Positions 26,372 through 35,314 of a stretch of DNA of 64,000 nt are shown in pieces. The translations under genes and the position numbers were made by a program. Every line of letters begins with the position of its first letter. Position 1 is the first letter of the stretch. The notes under the pieces are model-generated. The model did no database searches. It saw only the letters and a program-made list of their open reading frames with translations, and was not told where the DNA came from. This stretch comes from Pseudomonas sp. (lineage in GTDB: Bacteria; Pseudomonadota; Gammaproteobacteria; Pseudomonadales; Pseudomonadaceae): assembly GCF_030150285.1 (NCBI RefSeq), contig NZ_JASLGE010000076.1, positions 23,205 to 87,204 on the forward strand, in the 5' to 3' direction.

Positions 26372-26871
26372 CAGTCTTCCGTCAGCAGCAGGCAGTGGGT
26401 CATGGCACGGATCACGTGCTTCTTGACCGTGGTCACCGACACGCCCATCCGTTCAGCGATGGCCACATAACTCAAACCCTCCAACTGCACCGCGAGGAAA
26501 ATCTGCCGCGTGCGCGCGCCCAGGCCGTCCAGCGTAGTATCAATGGCCACCAGGGTTTCAAGAATCATCAAGCGTGTTTCAGGGGAAATATCCAGCGGCT
26601 CCGCGCGCAGTGCCAAGGCCTCCAGATAGGCCTGTTCGAGTGCGCGACGGCGGAACTTGTCAATCATCAAGGCGCGAGCAATGGTGCTCAGGTAGCTGCG
26701 AGGTTCGCGGATTTTCCCCACATCCCGCGAAGCCAACAGGCGCACAAACGTGTCCTGGGCCAAATCGGCCGCATCACTGGTATTCCCGATACGGGCACGC
26801 AACCAGCTTTTGAGCCAGCCATTGTGTTCGCTGTACAGCACGTGCAGGGCGCAGGGATCGGGAGCGGGCAT
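26371..26871 (-). CDS. FecI-family ECF RNA polymerase sigma factor
   Basis: Extracytoplasmic-function sigma factor of 166 residues with region 2 (DAADLAQDTFVRLLAS, YLSTIARALMIDKFRR) and region 4 (EGLSYVAIAERMGVSVTTVKKH). It belongs to the iron-starvation (FecI/FpvI) group and should drive the receptor gene downstream. A Fur-box-like sequence 25-43 bp upstream suggests iron control. Together with the FecR-like and receptor genes it forms a cell-surface signalling unit. Confidence 0.95.
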   Translation of the reverse strand: MPAPDPCALHVLYSEHNGWLKSWLRARIGNTSDAADLAQDTFVRLLASRDVGKIREPRSYLSTIARALMIDKFRRRALEQAYLEALALRAEPLDISPETRLMILETLVAIDTTLDGLGARTRQIFLAVQLEGLSYVAIAERMGVSVTTVKKHVIRAMTHCLLLTED

Positions 26872-26895
26872 TGTGGCAAACCAACATCATCCGTT

Positions 26896-26914
26896 GATAA
26901 TGAGTCGCATTGTC
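26896..26914 (-). promoter_or_regulatory. Candidate Fur box upstream of the ECF sigma gene
   Basis: gataatgagtcgcattgtc matches the 19-bp Fur consensus at 14 positions by eye, with both outer arms conserved (gataatga and catt-tc). It is immediately upstream of the sigma gene, which is usually iron-repressed in this family. Confidence 0.65.
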
Positions 26915-26989
26915 TATATCGCGTCGGATTTGCGCAAGAAGGTTGTGCAGGTCGAAGTGCTATCGGCAGGCTCGTGGAGCGTCTTCTGA

Positions 26990-27012
26990 GTAAGCGAGCT
27001 TGTTCGCGACCC
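26990..27012. repeat. Partial REP-like sequence
   Basis: taagcgagcttgttcgcgacc resembles the core of the window's REP palindromes with a few changes. The rest of the gap 26915-27117 shows no gene. Confidence 0.45.
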
Positions 27013-27117
27013 TTTGATTACACCGCCATTCAGAGGGGGCTTCGCCTTGTCGCAGCCTCATTCTTCGTCAGCAACGACAGATGGGCTTTTGGCTTCGCGC
27101 CACTTTTCGACAGGCGA

Positions 27118-27151
27118 AAAAAAAGACCTTGATAATCAAGGTCTTTTTTAA
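27118..27151 (-). terminator. Terminator downstream of tRNA-Leu
   Basis: AAAAAAAGACCTT and AAGGTCTTTTTT pair around gataatc. On the minus strand it follows the tRNA 3' end within a few bases. Confidence 0.85.
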
Positions 27152-27154
27152 AGG

Positions 27155-27239
27155 TGGTGCCCCGAGGGAGAATCGAACTCCCACTTCTTTCGAAAACGGA
27201 TTTTGAATCCGCCGCGTCTACCAATTCCGCCATCAGGGC
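27155..27239 (-). tRNA. tRNA-Leu (anticodon CAA)
   Basis: 85-nt class II tRNA reading UUG. Acceptor arm GCCCTGA pairs with TCGGGGC (one wobble), the D arm contains GGAATTGGTAGACGC, the anticodon loop is TTCAAAA, an extended variable arm is present, the T loop contains TTCGATT and CCA is encoded. A short terminator lies immediately downstream. Confidence 0.95.
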
Positions 27240-27345
27240 TCAATGGCGGCGAAGTATAGAGATGAGGTTTAGGTCGGTCAACAACTTATTGGTCTATTTT
27301 TACTAAGTCCGTTAAACTCCCCGGCCCTGCTAGACGAAACCTATC

Positions 27346-28407
27346 ATGCGCGTTGCTGACTTTACTTTTGAGCTCCCCGATTCACTCATCGCACGCCATC
27401 CTTTGGCGGAGCGCCGCAACAGCCGCCTGCTGACCCTCGATGGGCAGAGCGGGGCGTTGGCACATCGTCAATTCACTGATTTGCTTGAGCATTTACGCTC
27501 GGGCGATTTGATGGTGTTTAACAATACCCGGGTGATTCCTGCACGGTTGTTCGGCCAAAAGGCGTCGGGCGGCAAGCTGGAAATTCTGGTTGAGCGGGTG
27601 CTCGACAGTCATCGGGTACTGGCGCATGTGCGCTCCAGCAAGTCGCCAAAGCCCGGCTCGAAGATCCTGATCGAGGGTGGCGGCGAAGCCGAGATGCTGG
27701 CGCGTCATGATGCGTTGTTCGAGCTGGGCTTCACCGAAGAGGTGTTGCCGCTGCTGGACCGTGTCGGGCATATGCCGTTGCCTCCTTATATCGATCGCCC
27801 CGATGAAGGCGCTGACCGCGAGCGTTACCAAACCGTTTACGCCCAGCGCTTGGGTGCTGTCGCCGCGCCTACCGCGGGCCTGCATTTCGATGAGCCGCTG
27901 ATGCAGGCTATCGCCGCCAAGGGCGTTGAAACGGCGTTCGTGACGTTGCACGTCGGTGCCGGTACGTTCCAGCCGGTGCGGGTTGAGCGTCTCGAAGACC
28001 ACCACATGCACACCGAGTGGCTGGAAGTCGGCCAGGACGTGGTCGATGCCGTGGCGGCGTGCCGTGCGCGGGGCGGCCGGGTGATTGCCGTGGGTACCAC
28101 CAGCGTGCGTTCGCTGGAGAGTGCTGCGCGTGATGGCGTGCTTAAGCCGTTCAGTGGCGACACCGATATCTTTATCTTCCCGGGCCGGCCGTTTCACGTG
28201 GTCGATGCCCTGGTCACCAATTTCCACTTGCCCGAATCCACGCTGTTGATGCTGGTGTCGGCATTCGCCGGTTACCCCGAAACCATGGCGGCCTACAAGG
28301 CTGCGGTTGAACAGGGGTACCGCTTCTTTAGTTACGGTGATGCGATGTTCATCACCCGCAATCCCGCGCCGACGGCTCCTGCCCCGGCCCCAGAGGATCA
28401 AGCATGA
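27346..28407 (+). CDS. queA: S-adenosylmethionine:tRNA ribosyltransferase-isomerase
   Basis: Cytosolic enzyme of 353 residues that transfers and isomerises the ribosyl group of SAM onto preQ1-tRNA to give epoxyqueuosine. N-terminal FELPDSLIARHPLAERRNSRLL, the AAPTAGLHF signature and C-terminal TNFHLPESTLLMLVSAF are diagnostic. Stop overlaps the tgt start (ATGA), so the two queuosine steps are coupled. The end carries a short Ala/Pro tail. Confidence 0.98.
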   Translation: MRVADFTFELPDSLIARHPLAERRNSRLLTLDGQSGALAHRQFTDLLEHLRSGDLMVFNNTRVIPARLFGQKASGGKLEILVERVLDSHRVLAHVRSSKSPKPGSKILIEGGGEAEMLARHDALFELGFTEEVLPLLDRVGHMPLPPYIDRPDEGADRERYQTVYAQRLGAVAAPTAGLHFDEPLMQAIAAKGVETAFVTLHVGAGTFQPVRVERLEDHHMHTEWLEVGQDVVDAVAACRARGGRVIAVGTTSVRSLESAARDGVLKPFSGDTDIFIFPGRPFHVVDALVTNFHLPESTLLMLVSAFAGYPETMAAYKAAVEQGYRFFSYGDAMFITRNPAPTAPAPAPEDQA

Positions 28408-29534
28408 GCAACTGTCGTATGTCCTTCGAGCTGCTTGCCACTGATGGCAAAGCGCGTCGCGGTCGCCTGACCTTTCCCCGTGGTGTGGTTGAAACCCCGG
28501 CTTTTATGCCGGTGGGCACGTACGGCACGGTCAAGGGCATGATGCCCCGGGATATCGAGGCCATTGGCGCGCAGATGATTCTGGGCAACACCTTTCACTT
28601 GTGGCTGCGCCCGGGCACCGAGGTGATCAAGAAACACGGCGACCTGCATGATTTCATGAAGTGGCAGGGCCCGATCCTGACCGACTCAGGCGGTTTCCAG
28701 GTGTTCAGCCTGGGGGCCATGCGCAAGATTAAAGAAGAAGGCGTGACCTTTGCGTCCCCGGTGGATGGCGCGAAAGTGTTCATGGGCCCGGAAGAGTCGA
28801 TGCAGGTCCAGCGTGATCTGGGCTCTGACGTGGTGATGATTTTCGACGAATGTACGCCGTACCCGGCTGACGAAGACGTGGCGCGCATTTCCATGGAGCT
28901 GTCGTTGCGCTGGGCTCAGCGCTCCAAGAACGCCCATGGCGATAACACGGCGGCGTTGTTCGGTATCGTCCAGGGCGGCATGCACCAGAACTTGCGTGAA
29001 CGCTCGCTCGAAGGCCTGAACAAGATCGGTTTCGATGGCCTGGCCATCGGCGGCCTGTCGGTGGGCGAACCCAAACATGAAATGATCAAGGTGCTGGATT
29101 ACCTGCCCGCGATGATGCCGGCTGACAAACCTCGTTACCTTATGGGAGTTGGCAAGCCAGAAGATCTGGTGGAGGGTGTGCGCCGCGGTGTGGACATGTT
29201 TGATTGCGTGATGCCAACCCGTAACGCCCGCAATGGGCATCTGTTTATTGACACCGGTGTATTGAAGATCCGCAACGCGTTCCATCGCCATGATGATTCG
29301 CCGCTGGATCCGACCTGCGATTGTTATACCTGTCAGAACTTCTCTCGCGCTTATCTGCATCATCTGGACAAGTGCGGCGAAATGTTGGGCAGCATGCTCA
29401 ATACCATCCACAATTTGCGGCACTATCAGGTGCTGATGGCTGGTTTGCGCGAGGCTATTCAACAGGGTACATTGGCCACCTTTGTCGACGCCTTCTATGC
29501 CAAGCGCGGGCTTGCTGTGCCGCCTTTGGACTGA
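28404..29534 (+). CDS. tgt: tRNA-guanine transglycosylase
   Basis: Inserts preQ1 in place of guanine at position 34 of tRNAs with GUN anticodons. 376 residues, the usual bacterial size. Substrate-binding TDSGGFQVFSLG, catalytic-region aspartates (FDECTPYPA), the MPTRNARNGHLF loop and a zinc site CDCYTC plus a later Cys and His (LDKCGEML, NTIHNLRHY) are all present. Start at 28404 is coupled to queA; an ATG 15 nt on is a possible alternative. Confidence 0.98.
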   Translation: MSNCRMSFELLATDGKARRGRLTFPRGVVETPAFMPVGTYGTVKGMMPRDIEAIGAQMILGNTFHLWLRPGTEVIKKHGDLHDFMKWQGPILTDSGGFQVFSLGAMRKIKEEGVTFASPVDGAKVFMGPEESMQVQRDLGSDVVMIFDECTPYPADEDVARISMELSLRWAQRSKNAHGDNTAALFGIVQGGMHQNLRERSLEGLNKIGFDGLAIGGLSVGEPKHEMIKVLDYLPAMMPADKPRYLMGVGKPEDLVEGVRRGVDMFDCVMPTRNARNGHLFIDTGVLKIRNAFHRHDDSPLDPTCDCYTCQNFSRAYLHHLDKCGEMLGSMLNTIHNLRHYQVLMAGLREAIQQGTLATFVDAFYAKRGLAVPPLD

Positions 29535-29576
29535 TTTACGGACCCTAAGAAATACTTTTTGCAACTGGAGTGCTTA

Positions 29577-29912
29577 ATGAGCTTTTTCATCTCTCCCGCT
29601 TTCGCGGACGCTGCTGCACCTGCTGCTGGCCCAGCCGGTACTGGTTTCGAGTGGATTTTCCTGGTCGGCTTCCTGGTCATCTTCTATCTGATGATCTGGC
29701 GTCCACAGGCCAAGCGCGCCAAAGAGCAGAAAGCCCTGCTGGGTAATCTGCAAAAAGGTGACGAAATTGTCACCACTGGCGGTATCGCCGGCAAAATCAC
29801 CAAGGTGACCGATGCTTTTGTTGTCATCGAAGTGTCCGACACTGTCGAGCTGAAAATTCAGAAGGGCTCGGTTGCAGCCACGCTGCCGAAAGGCACGCTG
29901 AAAGCGATCTAA
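29577..29912 (+). CDS. yajC: Sec translocon accessory protein YajC
   Basis: 111-residue inner-membrane protein with one helix (about 22-41, IFLVGFLVIFYLMIWRPQ) and a C-terminal cytoplasmic domain including EIVTTGGIAGKI. It associates with SecDF and the SecYEG channel. ATG at 29577 is preceded by CTGGAG. Order tgt-yajC-secD-secF is the standard proteobacterial one. Confidence 0.96.
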   Translation: MSFFISPAFADAAAPAAGPAGTGFEWIFLVGFLVIFYLMIWRPQAKRAKEQKALLGNLQKGDEIVTTGGIAGKITKVTDAFVVIEVSDTVELKIQKGSVAATLPKGTLKAI

Positions 29913-29933
29913 GTTTCAACTTTTAACAATCGA

Positions 29934-29960
29934 CGGGGCGCGCAAGGCGCCCCGCGTTTT
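29934..29960 (+). terminator. Stem-loop with short T-run between yajC and secD
   Basis: CGGGGCGC (29934-29941) pairs perfectly with GCGCCCCG (29947-29954) around GCAAG, then CGTTTT. It resembles an intrinsic terminator with a short U-tract, yet sits inside the yajC-secD operon, so it may only attenuate. Confidence 0.6.
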
Positions 29961-29978
29961 AAGCGGGCGGCGTGATTG

Positions 29979-31847
29979 ATGCTGAACAAATACCCTCTGT
30001 GGAAATACATACTGATCCTGGCCGTGCTGGCGATCGGTTTTATTTATTCCGCTCCCAATCTGTACCCTGATGACCCGGCTATCCAGGTGTCGGGTGCGAG
30101 CACAGCACTTCAAGTCACTGAAGCTGATCTGGAGCGTGCGAGCAAGGCGCTGACGCAAGCAGGCATTGCCGTTAAGGGCGCTTCCTTGTCTCAAGGCGGT
30201 AAAGGCGGCTTGCTGCGTCTGGTCAACAAAGACGATCAGTTGCCGGCCAAGGATGTCGTGCGCAAGGCGCTGGGTGATGACTACGTTGTCGCGCTCAACC
30301 TGGCACAGACCACGCCGCAATGGTTGCGCAGCCTGGGGGCTCACCCCATGAAGCTGGGTCTGGACTTGTCGGGTGGCGTGCACTTCCTGTTGGAAGTGGA
30401 CATGGACAAGGCCGTCGACGCGCGCATGAAAGTGTACGAAGGCGATGTCAAAAGCCTGCTGCGCAAAGAGAAAGTGCGTTACCGCAGCCTGCCGCAACTC
30501 AATGGGGCCATTCAGTTGGGCTTCACTGATGAAGCTGCCCGTGAGCAAGCGCGTGGCTTGATTCGCAAGAGCTTTACCGATTTTGACGTAACGACGGCGG
30601 ACCTCAACGGCCAGCCGGTTCTGCGTCTGGCGATGACCCCGGCCAAGCTGGCGGAAATCCGTGAATATTCCATCAAGCAGAACCTGACAACGGTCCGTAA
30701 CCGGGTCAACGAGTTGGGTGTTGCCGAGCCTCTGGTTCAACGTCAGGGTGCCAACCGCATCGTGGTTGAATTGCCGGGCGTGCAAGACACTGCCGAAGCC
30801 AAGCGTATTCTGGGCAAGACGGCCAACCTTGAGTTCCGTCTGGCCGCCGAGCCGGGCGCTTCGAAAGCCACTTCCGAGACCTTCGAGTTCCGCGAAGGCA
30901 ATCGTCCTCCCGCGCAAATCGAGCGTGGTCTGATTATCACGGGCGACCAGGTCACGGATGCTCAGGCAGGTTTTGATGAGCAGGGCCGTCCGCAGGTGAA
31001 TATCAAACTCGACGGCCATGGCGGCGAGTTGATGAGCCGTTCGACCCGTAGCAACGTGGGTCGCAGCATGGCGGTGATCTTCATCGAGCAGAAGCCGGTG
31101 ACCACGTACGCCAAGCAAATGGTTGACGGTGTCGAGAAAGAAGTACCTGTTCAGGCGTTCAAGGAAGAGAAAAAAATCATCAGCCTGGCGACTATCCAGT
31201 CGCCGCTGGGCAGCCAGTTCCGCATTACCGGCCTGAACGGTCAGGGTGAAGCCTCCGAATTGGCGCTGCTGTTGCGTGCTGGTGGTCTGGCGGCACCGAT
31301 GTACTTCGCGGAAGAACGTACCATCGGCCCAAGCCTGGGTGCTGACAACATCACCAAGGGTGTCGATGCTTCGTTGTGGGGCATGTTGTTCGTATCGATC
31401 TTCATCATCGCGATCTACCGCTTCTTCGGTTTGATTGCGACAGTGGCGCTGGCCGGTAACATGGTCTTGCTGCTGGCCTTGATGTCGGTGCTGGGTGCAA
31501 CGCTGACCCTGCCAGGTATTGCCGGTATCGTATTGACGATGGGGATGGCGGTTGATGCCAACGTACTGATCTTCTCGCGTATACGAGAGGAGCTTGCCAA
31601 TGGCATGACGCCGCAGCGGGCAATCAATGAGGGCTTCAATCGTGCCTATACGGCCATTGTCGACTCCAACCTGACAACACTGTTGGTCGGCGGGATTCTC
31701 TTTGCCATGGGTACCGGGCCGGTTAAAGGCTTTGCGGTCACCATGTCCCTCGGGATCTTTACCTCGATGTTCACGGCCGTGATGGTGACCCGCGCAATGG
31801 TCAACCTGATTTATGGCGGTCGGGACTTCAAGAAGTTGTGGATTTAA
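29979..31847 (+). CDS. secD: Protein translocase subunit SecD
   Basis: Inner-membrane RND-like export factor, 622 residues, that uses the proton gradient to help complete protein translocation with SecF. N-terminal helix, large periplasmic region (P1 with GLDLSGGVHFLLEVD) and five C-terminal helices including TLPGIAGIVLTMGMAVDANVLIFSRIREE. ATG at 29979 is chosen; a TTG three bases earlier is in frame. Preceded by the hairpin at 29934-29960. Followed by secF after 9 bp. Confidence 0.97.
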   Translation: MLNKYPLWKYILILAVLAIGFIYSAPNLYPDDPAIQVSGASTALQVTEADLERASKALTQAGIAVKGASLSQGGKGGLLRLVNKDDQLPAKDVVRKALGDDYVVALNLAQTTPQWLRSLGAHPMKLGLDLSGGVHFLLEVDMDKAVDARMKVYEGDVKSLLRKEKVRYRSLPQLNGAIQLGFTDEAAREQARGLIRKSFTDFDVTTADLNGQPVLRLAMTPAKLAEIREYSIKQNLTTVRNRVNELGVAEPLVQRQGANRIVVELPGVQDTAEAKRILGKTANLEFRLAAEPGASKATSETFEFREGNRPPAQIERGLIITGDQVTDAQAGFDEQGRPQVNIKLDGHGGELMSRSTRSNVGRSMAVIFIEQKPVTTYAKQMVDGVEKEVPVQAFKEEKKIISLATIQSPLGSQFRITGLNGQGEASELALLLRAGGLAAPMYFAEERTIGPSLGADNITKGVDASLWGMLFVSIFIIAIYRFFGLIATVALAGNMVLLLALMSVLGATLTLPGIAGIVLTMGMAVDANVLIFSRIREELANGMTPQRAINEGFNRAYTAIVDSNLTTLLVGGILFAMGTGPVKGFAVTMSLGIFTSMFTAVMVTRAMVNLIYGGRDFKKLWI

Positions 31848-31856
31848 GGGGCTGCC

Positions 31857-32771
31857 ATGTTACGTACAATCAACTTCATGGGCGTTCGCAACGTTGCGTT
31901 CGGCGTCACTGTGCTGCTTACCGTGCTGGCCTTGTTCAGCATGTTCCACAAGGGTATGAACTACGGCCTGGACTTCACCGGCGGTACGCTGATTGAGCTG
32001 ACCTACGAGAAGCCTGCTGAGCTGACCAAGGTGCGCAACGAGCTGTCTGCGGCCGGTTTTGAGGATGCTGTGGTCCAGAGCTTCGGTGCCACCACTGACG
32101 TACTGGTGCGTATGCCGGGCGATGATCCTCTGCTGGGTAACAGGGTGGCGGCGGCGCTGGGTCAGGCTGATGCCGGCAACCCTGCCGTGATCAAGCGTGT
32201 TGAGTTCGTTGGCCCGCAAGTGGGTGAAGAACTGCGCGATCAGGGCGGGCTGGGCATGCTGATGGCGCTGGGCGGCATCATGCTGTACCTGGCTTTCCGC
32301 TTTCAGTGGAAATTCGCGGTCGGTGCAATCGTGTCTCTGGTTCACGACGTTATCGTAACCGTGGGCGTGCTGTCGTGGTTCCAGATCACCTTCGACCTGA
32401 CGGTGCTGGCGGCGGTGCTGGCAACGATTGGTTACTCGCTCAACGACACCATTGTGGTGTTTGACCGGGTGCGTGAGAACTTCCGGGTTCTGCGCAAGGC
32501 CAGCTTGATTGAAAACATCAATATCTCGACCACGCAAACGCTGTTGCGCACCATGGCAACGTCAATCTCCACCTTGTTGGCGATTGCGGCGCTGCTGATT
32601 TTCGGTGGTGACAACCTGTGGGGCTTCTCCATCGCATTGTTCGTGGGTGTGATGGCGGGTACTTACTCCTCGATTTACATTGCCAACGTGGTGTTGATCT
32701 GGCTGAACCTCAGTGCAGAAGATTTGATCCCTCCTGCAGCGAGTGAAAAAGAGGTTGATGACCGCCCTTAA
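31857..32771 (+). CDS. secF: Protein translocase subunit SecF
   Basis: 304-residue partner of SecD with six membrane helices. Family signatures: GLDFTGGTLIEL after the first helix and LATIGYSLNDTIVVFDRVRENF with the conserved Asp of the proton path. Ends just before a strong terminator, closing the yajC-secD-secF operon. Confidence 0.97.
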   Translation: MLRTINFMGVRNVAFGVTVLLTVLALFSMFHKGMNYGLDFTGGTLIELTYEKPAELTKVRNELSAAGFEDAVVQSFGATTDVLVRMPGDDPLLGNRVAAALGQADAGNPAVIKRVEFVGPQVGEELRDQGGLGMLMALGGIMLYLAFRFQWKFAVGAIVSLVHDVIVTVGVLSWFQITFDLTVLAAVLATIGYSLNDTIVVFDRVRENFRVLRKASLIENINISTTQTLLRTMATSISTLLAIAALLIFGGDNLWGFSIALFVGVMAGTYSSIYIANVVLIWLNLSAEDLIPPAASEKEVDDRP

Positions 32772-32798
32772 AGGTTAGATCCTGGCAGGCGGTTTCCT

Positions 32799-32833
32799 AA
32801 AAGGCGCGAGTATTGAACTCGCGCCTTTTTTTG
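32799..32833 (+). terminator. Terminator after secF
   Basis: AAAAGGCGCGAG and CTCGCGCCTTTTTTT form a perfect stem around tattgaa with a long T-run. Confidence 0.92.
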
Positions 32834-32892
32834 TGCTCCAACATCAGGATTGGTGTGGGATTTTTCCCATCTGTGATGGTCAGGAGATTCAA

Positions 32893-33420
32893 GTGAACAA
32901 GTCTTTGCTGGTGGGTGCTGTATTGGGTGCTGTCGGTGTCACTGCCGGGGGTGCTTTTGCGACCTATAGCCTGGTTAAGGCCCCTGAGTCTGCGCAGGTG
33001 CTGGCGGTACAGCCGGTCACGCAACAAATCAAAACGCCGCGTGAAGTCTGTAAAGAAGTGACGGTAACGCGTCGAGCCCCGGTCAAGGATGAGCATCAAA
33101 TCGTCGGCAGCGTGATTGGTGCGGTGGCGGGTGGTTTGCTGGGTAACCAGATCGGTGGCGGCAGCGGCAAGAAGATTGCGACAGTGGCGGGTGCGGTTGG
33201 CGGGGGATATGCGGGCAACAAGGTGCAGGAAGGTATGCAGGAGCGAGATACCTACGCCACGACCCAGACTCGCTGTAACACCGTAAACGACATCAGCGAC
33301 AAGGTTGTGGGTTACGACGTGCGCTACTCCCTTGATGGCAAGGAAGGCAAAGTGCGCATGGATCGTGAGCCGGGCAAGGAAATTGCCGTCGACAAGCAGG
33401 GCAAGCTGATCCTGAATTAA
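32893..33420 (+). CDS. Glycine-zipper 2TM-domain envelope protein
   Basis: 175-residue protein with a GTG start at 32893, backed by AGGAG 7-11 nt upstream. A hydrophobic Gly/Ala N-terminus (LLVGAVLGAVGVTAGGAF) may be a signal or anchor; the centre holds the glycine-zipper pair (GSVIGAVAGGLLGNQIGGG, AGAVGGGYAGNKVQEGM) as in SlyB/Rickettsia 17-kDa antigen-like proteins; the C-terminal domain (YDVRYSLDGKEGKVRMD) resembles the lipid- or peptidoglycan-linked tails of this group. No lipobox is seen. Probably an envelope-integrity protein; exact role unknown. Confidence 0.88.
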   Translation: MNKSLLVGAVLGAVGVTAGGAFATYSLVKAPESAQVLAVQPVTQQIKTPREVCKEVTVTRRAPVKDEHQIVGSVIGAVAGGLLGNQIGGGSGKKIATVAGAVGGGYAGNKVQEGMQERDTYATTQTRCNTVNDISDKVVGYDVRYSLDGKEGKVRMDREPGKEIAVDKQGKLILN

Positions 33421-33435
33421 ACCGCCCGGCTGTCG

Positions 33436-33517
33436 GTAGGGGCAGCCGGTCGACGCTCGATTACTCGCGATCTGTTGTTGTTGGAAATCAAGAGATCGCG
33501 AGCAAGCTCGTTTCTAC
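33436..33517. repeat. Inverted REP pair
   Basis: The left unit (33436-33474) reads gtaggggcagccggtcgacg and onward to tcgcgatctg; the right unit (33494-33517) is gatcgcgagcaagctcgttt plus ctac in reverse. The left unit is close to the one at 53279-53318. Lies between two convergent genes. Confidence 0.75.
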
Positions 33518-33535
33518 CGATGGCGTGAAGTGCGC

Positions 33536-33567
33536 CAAAAAAAAGCACCCCGAAGGGTGCTTTTTTT
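33536..33567. terminator. Bidirectional terminator between glycine-zipper gene and suhB
   Basis: AAAAAAAAGCACCC and GGGTGCTTTTTTT flank a cgaa tetraloop-sized loop. Serves the minus-strand suhB and can stop plus-strand readthrough. Confidence 0.9.
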
Positions 33568-33583
33568 GGTCTGCGGTTTTCGC

Positions 33584-34399
33584 TTAGCGCTTCAGCGAGG
33601 CCGGCAGGTGCGGCTGAATTGCCGTCAGTACGGCTTTGAAGCATTTGGTGTTACCGGCAACGATGTGGCCTTTTTCAAGGAAATCGTGGCTGCCGGTGAA
33701 GTCGCTGACCAGGCCGCCTGCTTCCTGAATCAGCAGTGCGCCTGCCGCCATGTCCCACTCGGACAGGCCCGACTCCCAGAAGGCGTCAAAACGACCGGCG
33801 GCCACGTAGGCCAGGTCCAGGCTGGCAGCGCCTGCGCGGCGGATGCCTGCGGTTTGGCCGACCAGGCTGCGGAACATGCCCAGGTAGTTGTCCAGGTTGT
33901 CCATCTGGTTGTCGCGGAACGGGAAACCGGTGCCCAGCAGAGCGCCTTCAAGGCTGGTGCGACCGCTGACACGCAGGCGGCGACCGTTCAGTTGAGCGCC
34001 ACGGCCACGGCTGGCGGTGAATTCTTCTTGGCGAACCGGGTCGAGAACAACAGCGTGCTCCAGGCGGCCGCGGTATTTGCAGGCGATGCTGACGGCGAAG
34101 TGCGGAACGCCACGCAGGAAGTTGGTGGTGCCGTCCAGTGGGTCGATGATCCACAGGTAGTCTTCACCTTCACCGCTGCCAGGGTGCATGCCGGTTTCTT
34201 CACCGAGAATGCCGTGGGTCGGATAGGCTTTGCGCAGGGCGTCGATGATTTTCTGTTCGGCCGCACGATCAACTTCAGACACGTAATCTTTGGCGTCTTT
34301 TTCGTCAACCTTGATGGTATCCAGGCGCTCGATGGAGCGGAAAATCAATTCACTGGCGCTGCGGGCGGCGCGCAGCGCGATATTCAGCATGGGCTGCAT
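33584..34399 (-). CDS. suhB: Inositol-1-monophosphatase family protein SuhB
   Basis: Mg-dependent phosphatase of 271 residues; in E. coli SuhB also assists rRNA transcription antitermination, and in P. aeruginosa it affects virulence gene expression. Metal-binding motifs GEETG, IIDPLDGTTNF and SEWDMAAGALL are intact. Divergent from trmJ with a 144-bp gap. Length matches the bacterial SuhB group. Confidence 0.96.
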   Translation of the reverse strand: MQPMLNIALRAARSASELIFRSIERLDTIKVDEKDAKDYVSEVDRAAEQKIIDALRKAYPTHGILGEETGMHPGSGEGEDYLWIIDPLDGTTNFLRGVPHFAVSIACKYRGRLEHAVVLDPVRQEEFTASRGRGAQLNGRRLRVSGRTSLEGALLGTGFPFRDNQMDNLDNYLGMFRSLVGQTAGIRRAGAASLDLAYVAAGRFDAFWESGLSEWDMAAGALLIQEAGGLVSDFTGSHDFLEKGHIVAGNTKCFKAVLTAIQPHLPASLKR

Positions 34400-34543
34400 G
34401 GACGTTTCACCTAAGGTTGTTAAAGAAAGCCGAATATTCTATCAGAAAATTTTGTTAGATGAAGGTTCGCGTGAGCTTTCGTAGCTTATGGCGTATTGCT
34501 TAGGTAATATTTGCTCCCTTTTGTTGGTCTGTGAGCGCTTCCT

Positions 34544-35314
34544 TTGCTGCCTAATATTCGTGTCGTTCTGGTCAATACCAGCCATCCCGGGAACATCGGC
34601 GGTGCTGCGCGTGCCATGAAAAACATGGGGCTGTCGCGGCTGGTGCTGGTCGAGCCTCGGGTGTTTCCGCATCATGAAGCCGATGCGCGAGCCTCGGGTG
34701 CCGGGGATATTCTGGAGAAGGCGCACGTCGTCGCCACTCTCGAAGAGGCGTTGGTCGGGTGTAATCTGGTACTGGGTACCAGTGCGCGTGATCGTCGTAT
34801 TCCCTGGCCGCTGCTGGATCCGCGCGAATGCGGGCAAAAAGTCGTCGAAGAAGCAGGCCAGGGGGCTGAAATTGCATTGGTGTTTGGCCGTGAAGACTCC
34901 GGCCTGACCAATGAAGAGCTGCAGCGCTGTCACTATCATGTGCACATTCCTTCTGATCCCGAATTCAGTTCGTTGAACTTGGGGGCTGCCGTGCAAGTGC
35001 TGAGTTACGAGATTCGTATGGCCTGGCTGGCTGCGCAAGGGCAGCCGAGCAAAGTCGAAAAAGATGAAGTGGCCTCCACCAAAAGTGGCGAGCTGGCAAC
35101 GATGGATGAGCTTGAGCGCTTTTATGAGCACTTGCAGCAAACCCTGGTGGCGATTGAATTTCTGGACCCTGAAAAGCCGCGCCATTTGATGGCTCGACTG
35201 CGTCGTTTGTACGGGCGCAGTTCGGTCAGCCGTGCCGAAATGAATATTTTGCGTGGCATTCTTACCGAAACCCAAAAAGCGGCCCGTGGCGAGCTGCTCA
35301 AGCGCAAGGATTAA
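34544..35314 (+). CDS. trmJ: tRNA (cytidine/uridine-2'-O-)-methyltransferase TrmJ
   Basis: SPOUT methyltransferase of 256 residues that methylates the 2'-O of residue 32 in several tRNAs. Family motifs: VLVNTSHPGNIGGAARAMKNMGL at the N-terminus, VFGREDSGLTNEEL and the C-terminal knot SLNLGAAVQVLSYE. The only start that keeps the normal N-terminus is TTG at 34544, with no strong ribosome site, so expression may be low. Its stop overlaps the cysE start (TAATG). Confidence 0.95.
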   Translation: MLPNIRVVLVNTSHPGNIGGAARAMKNMGLSRLVLVEPRVFPHHEADARASGAGDILEKAHVVATLEEALVGCNLVLGTSARDRRIPWPLLDPRECGQKVVEEAGQGAEIALVFGREDSGLTNEELQRCHYHVHIPSDPEFSSLNLGAAVQVLSYEIRMAWLAAQGQPSKVEKDEVASTKSGELATMDELERFYEHLQQTLVAIEFLDPEKPRHLMARLRRLYGRSSVSRAEMNILRGILTETQKAARGELLKRKD

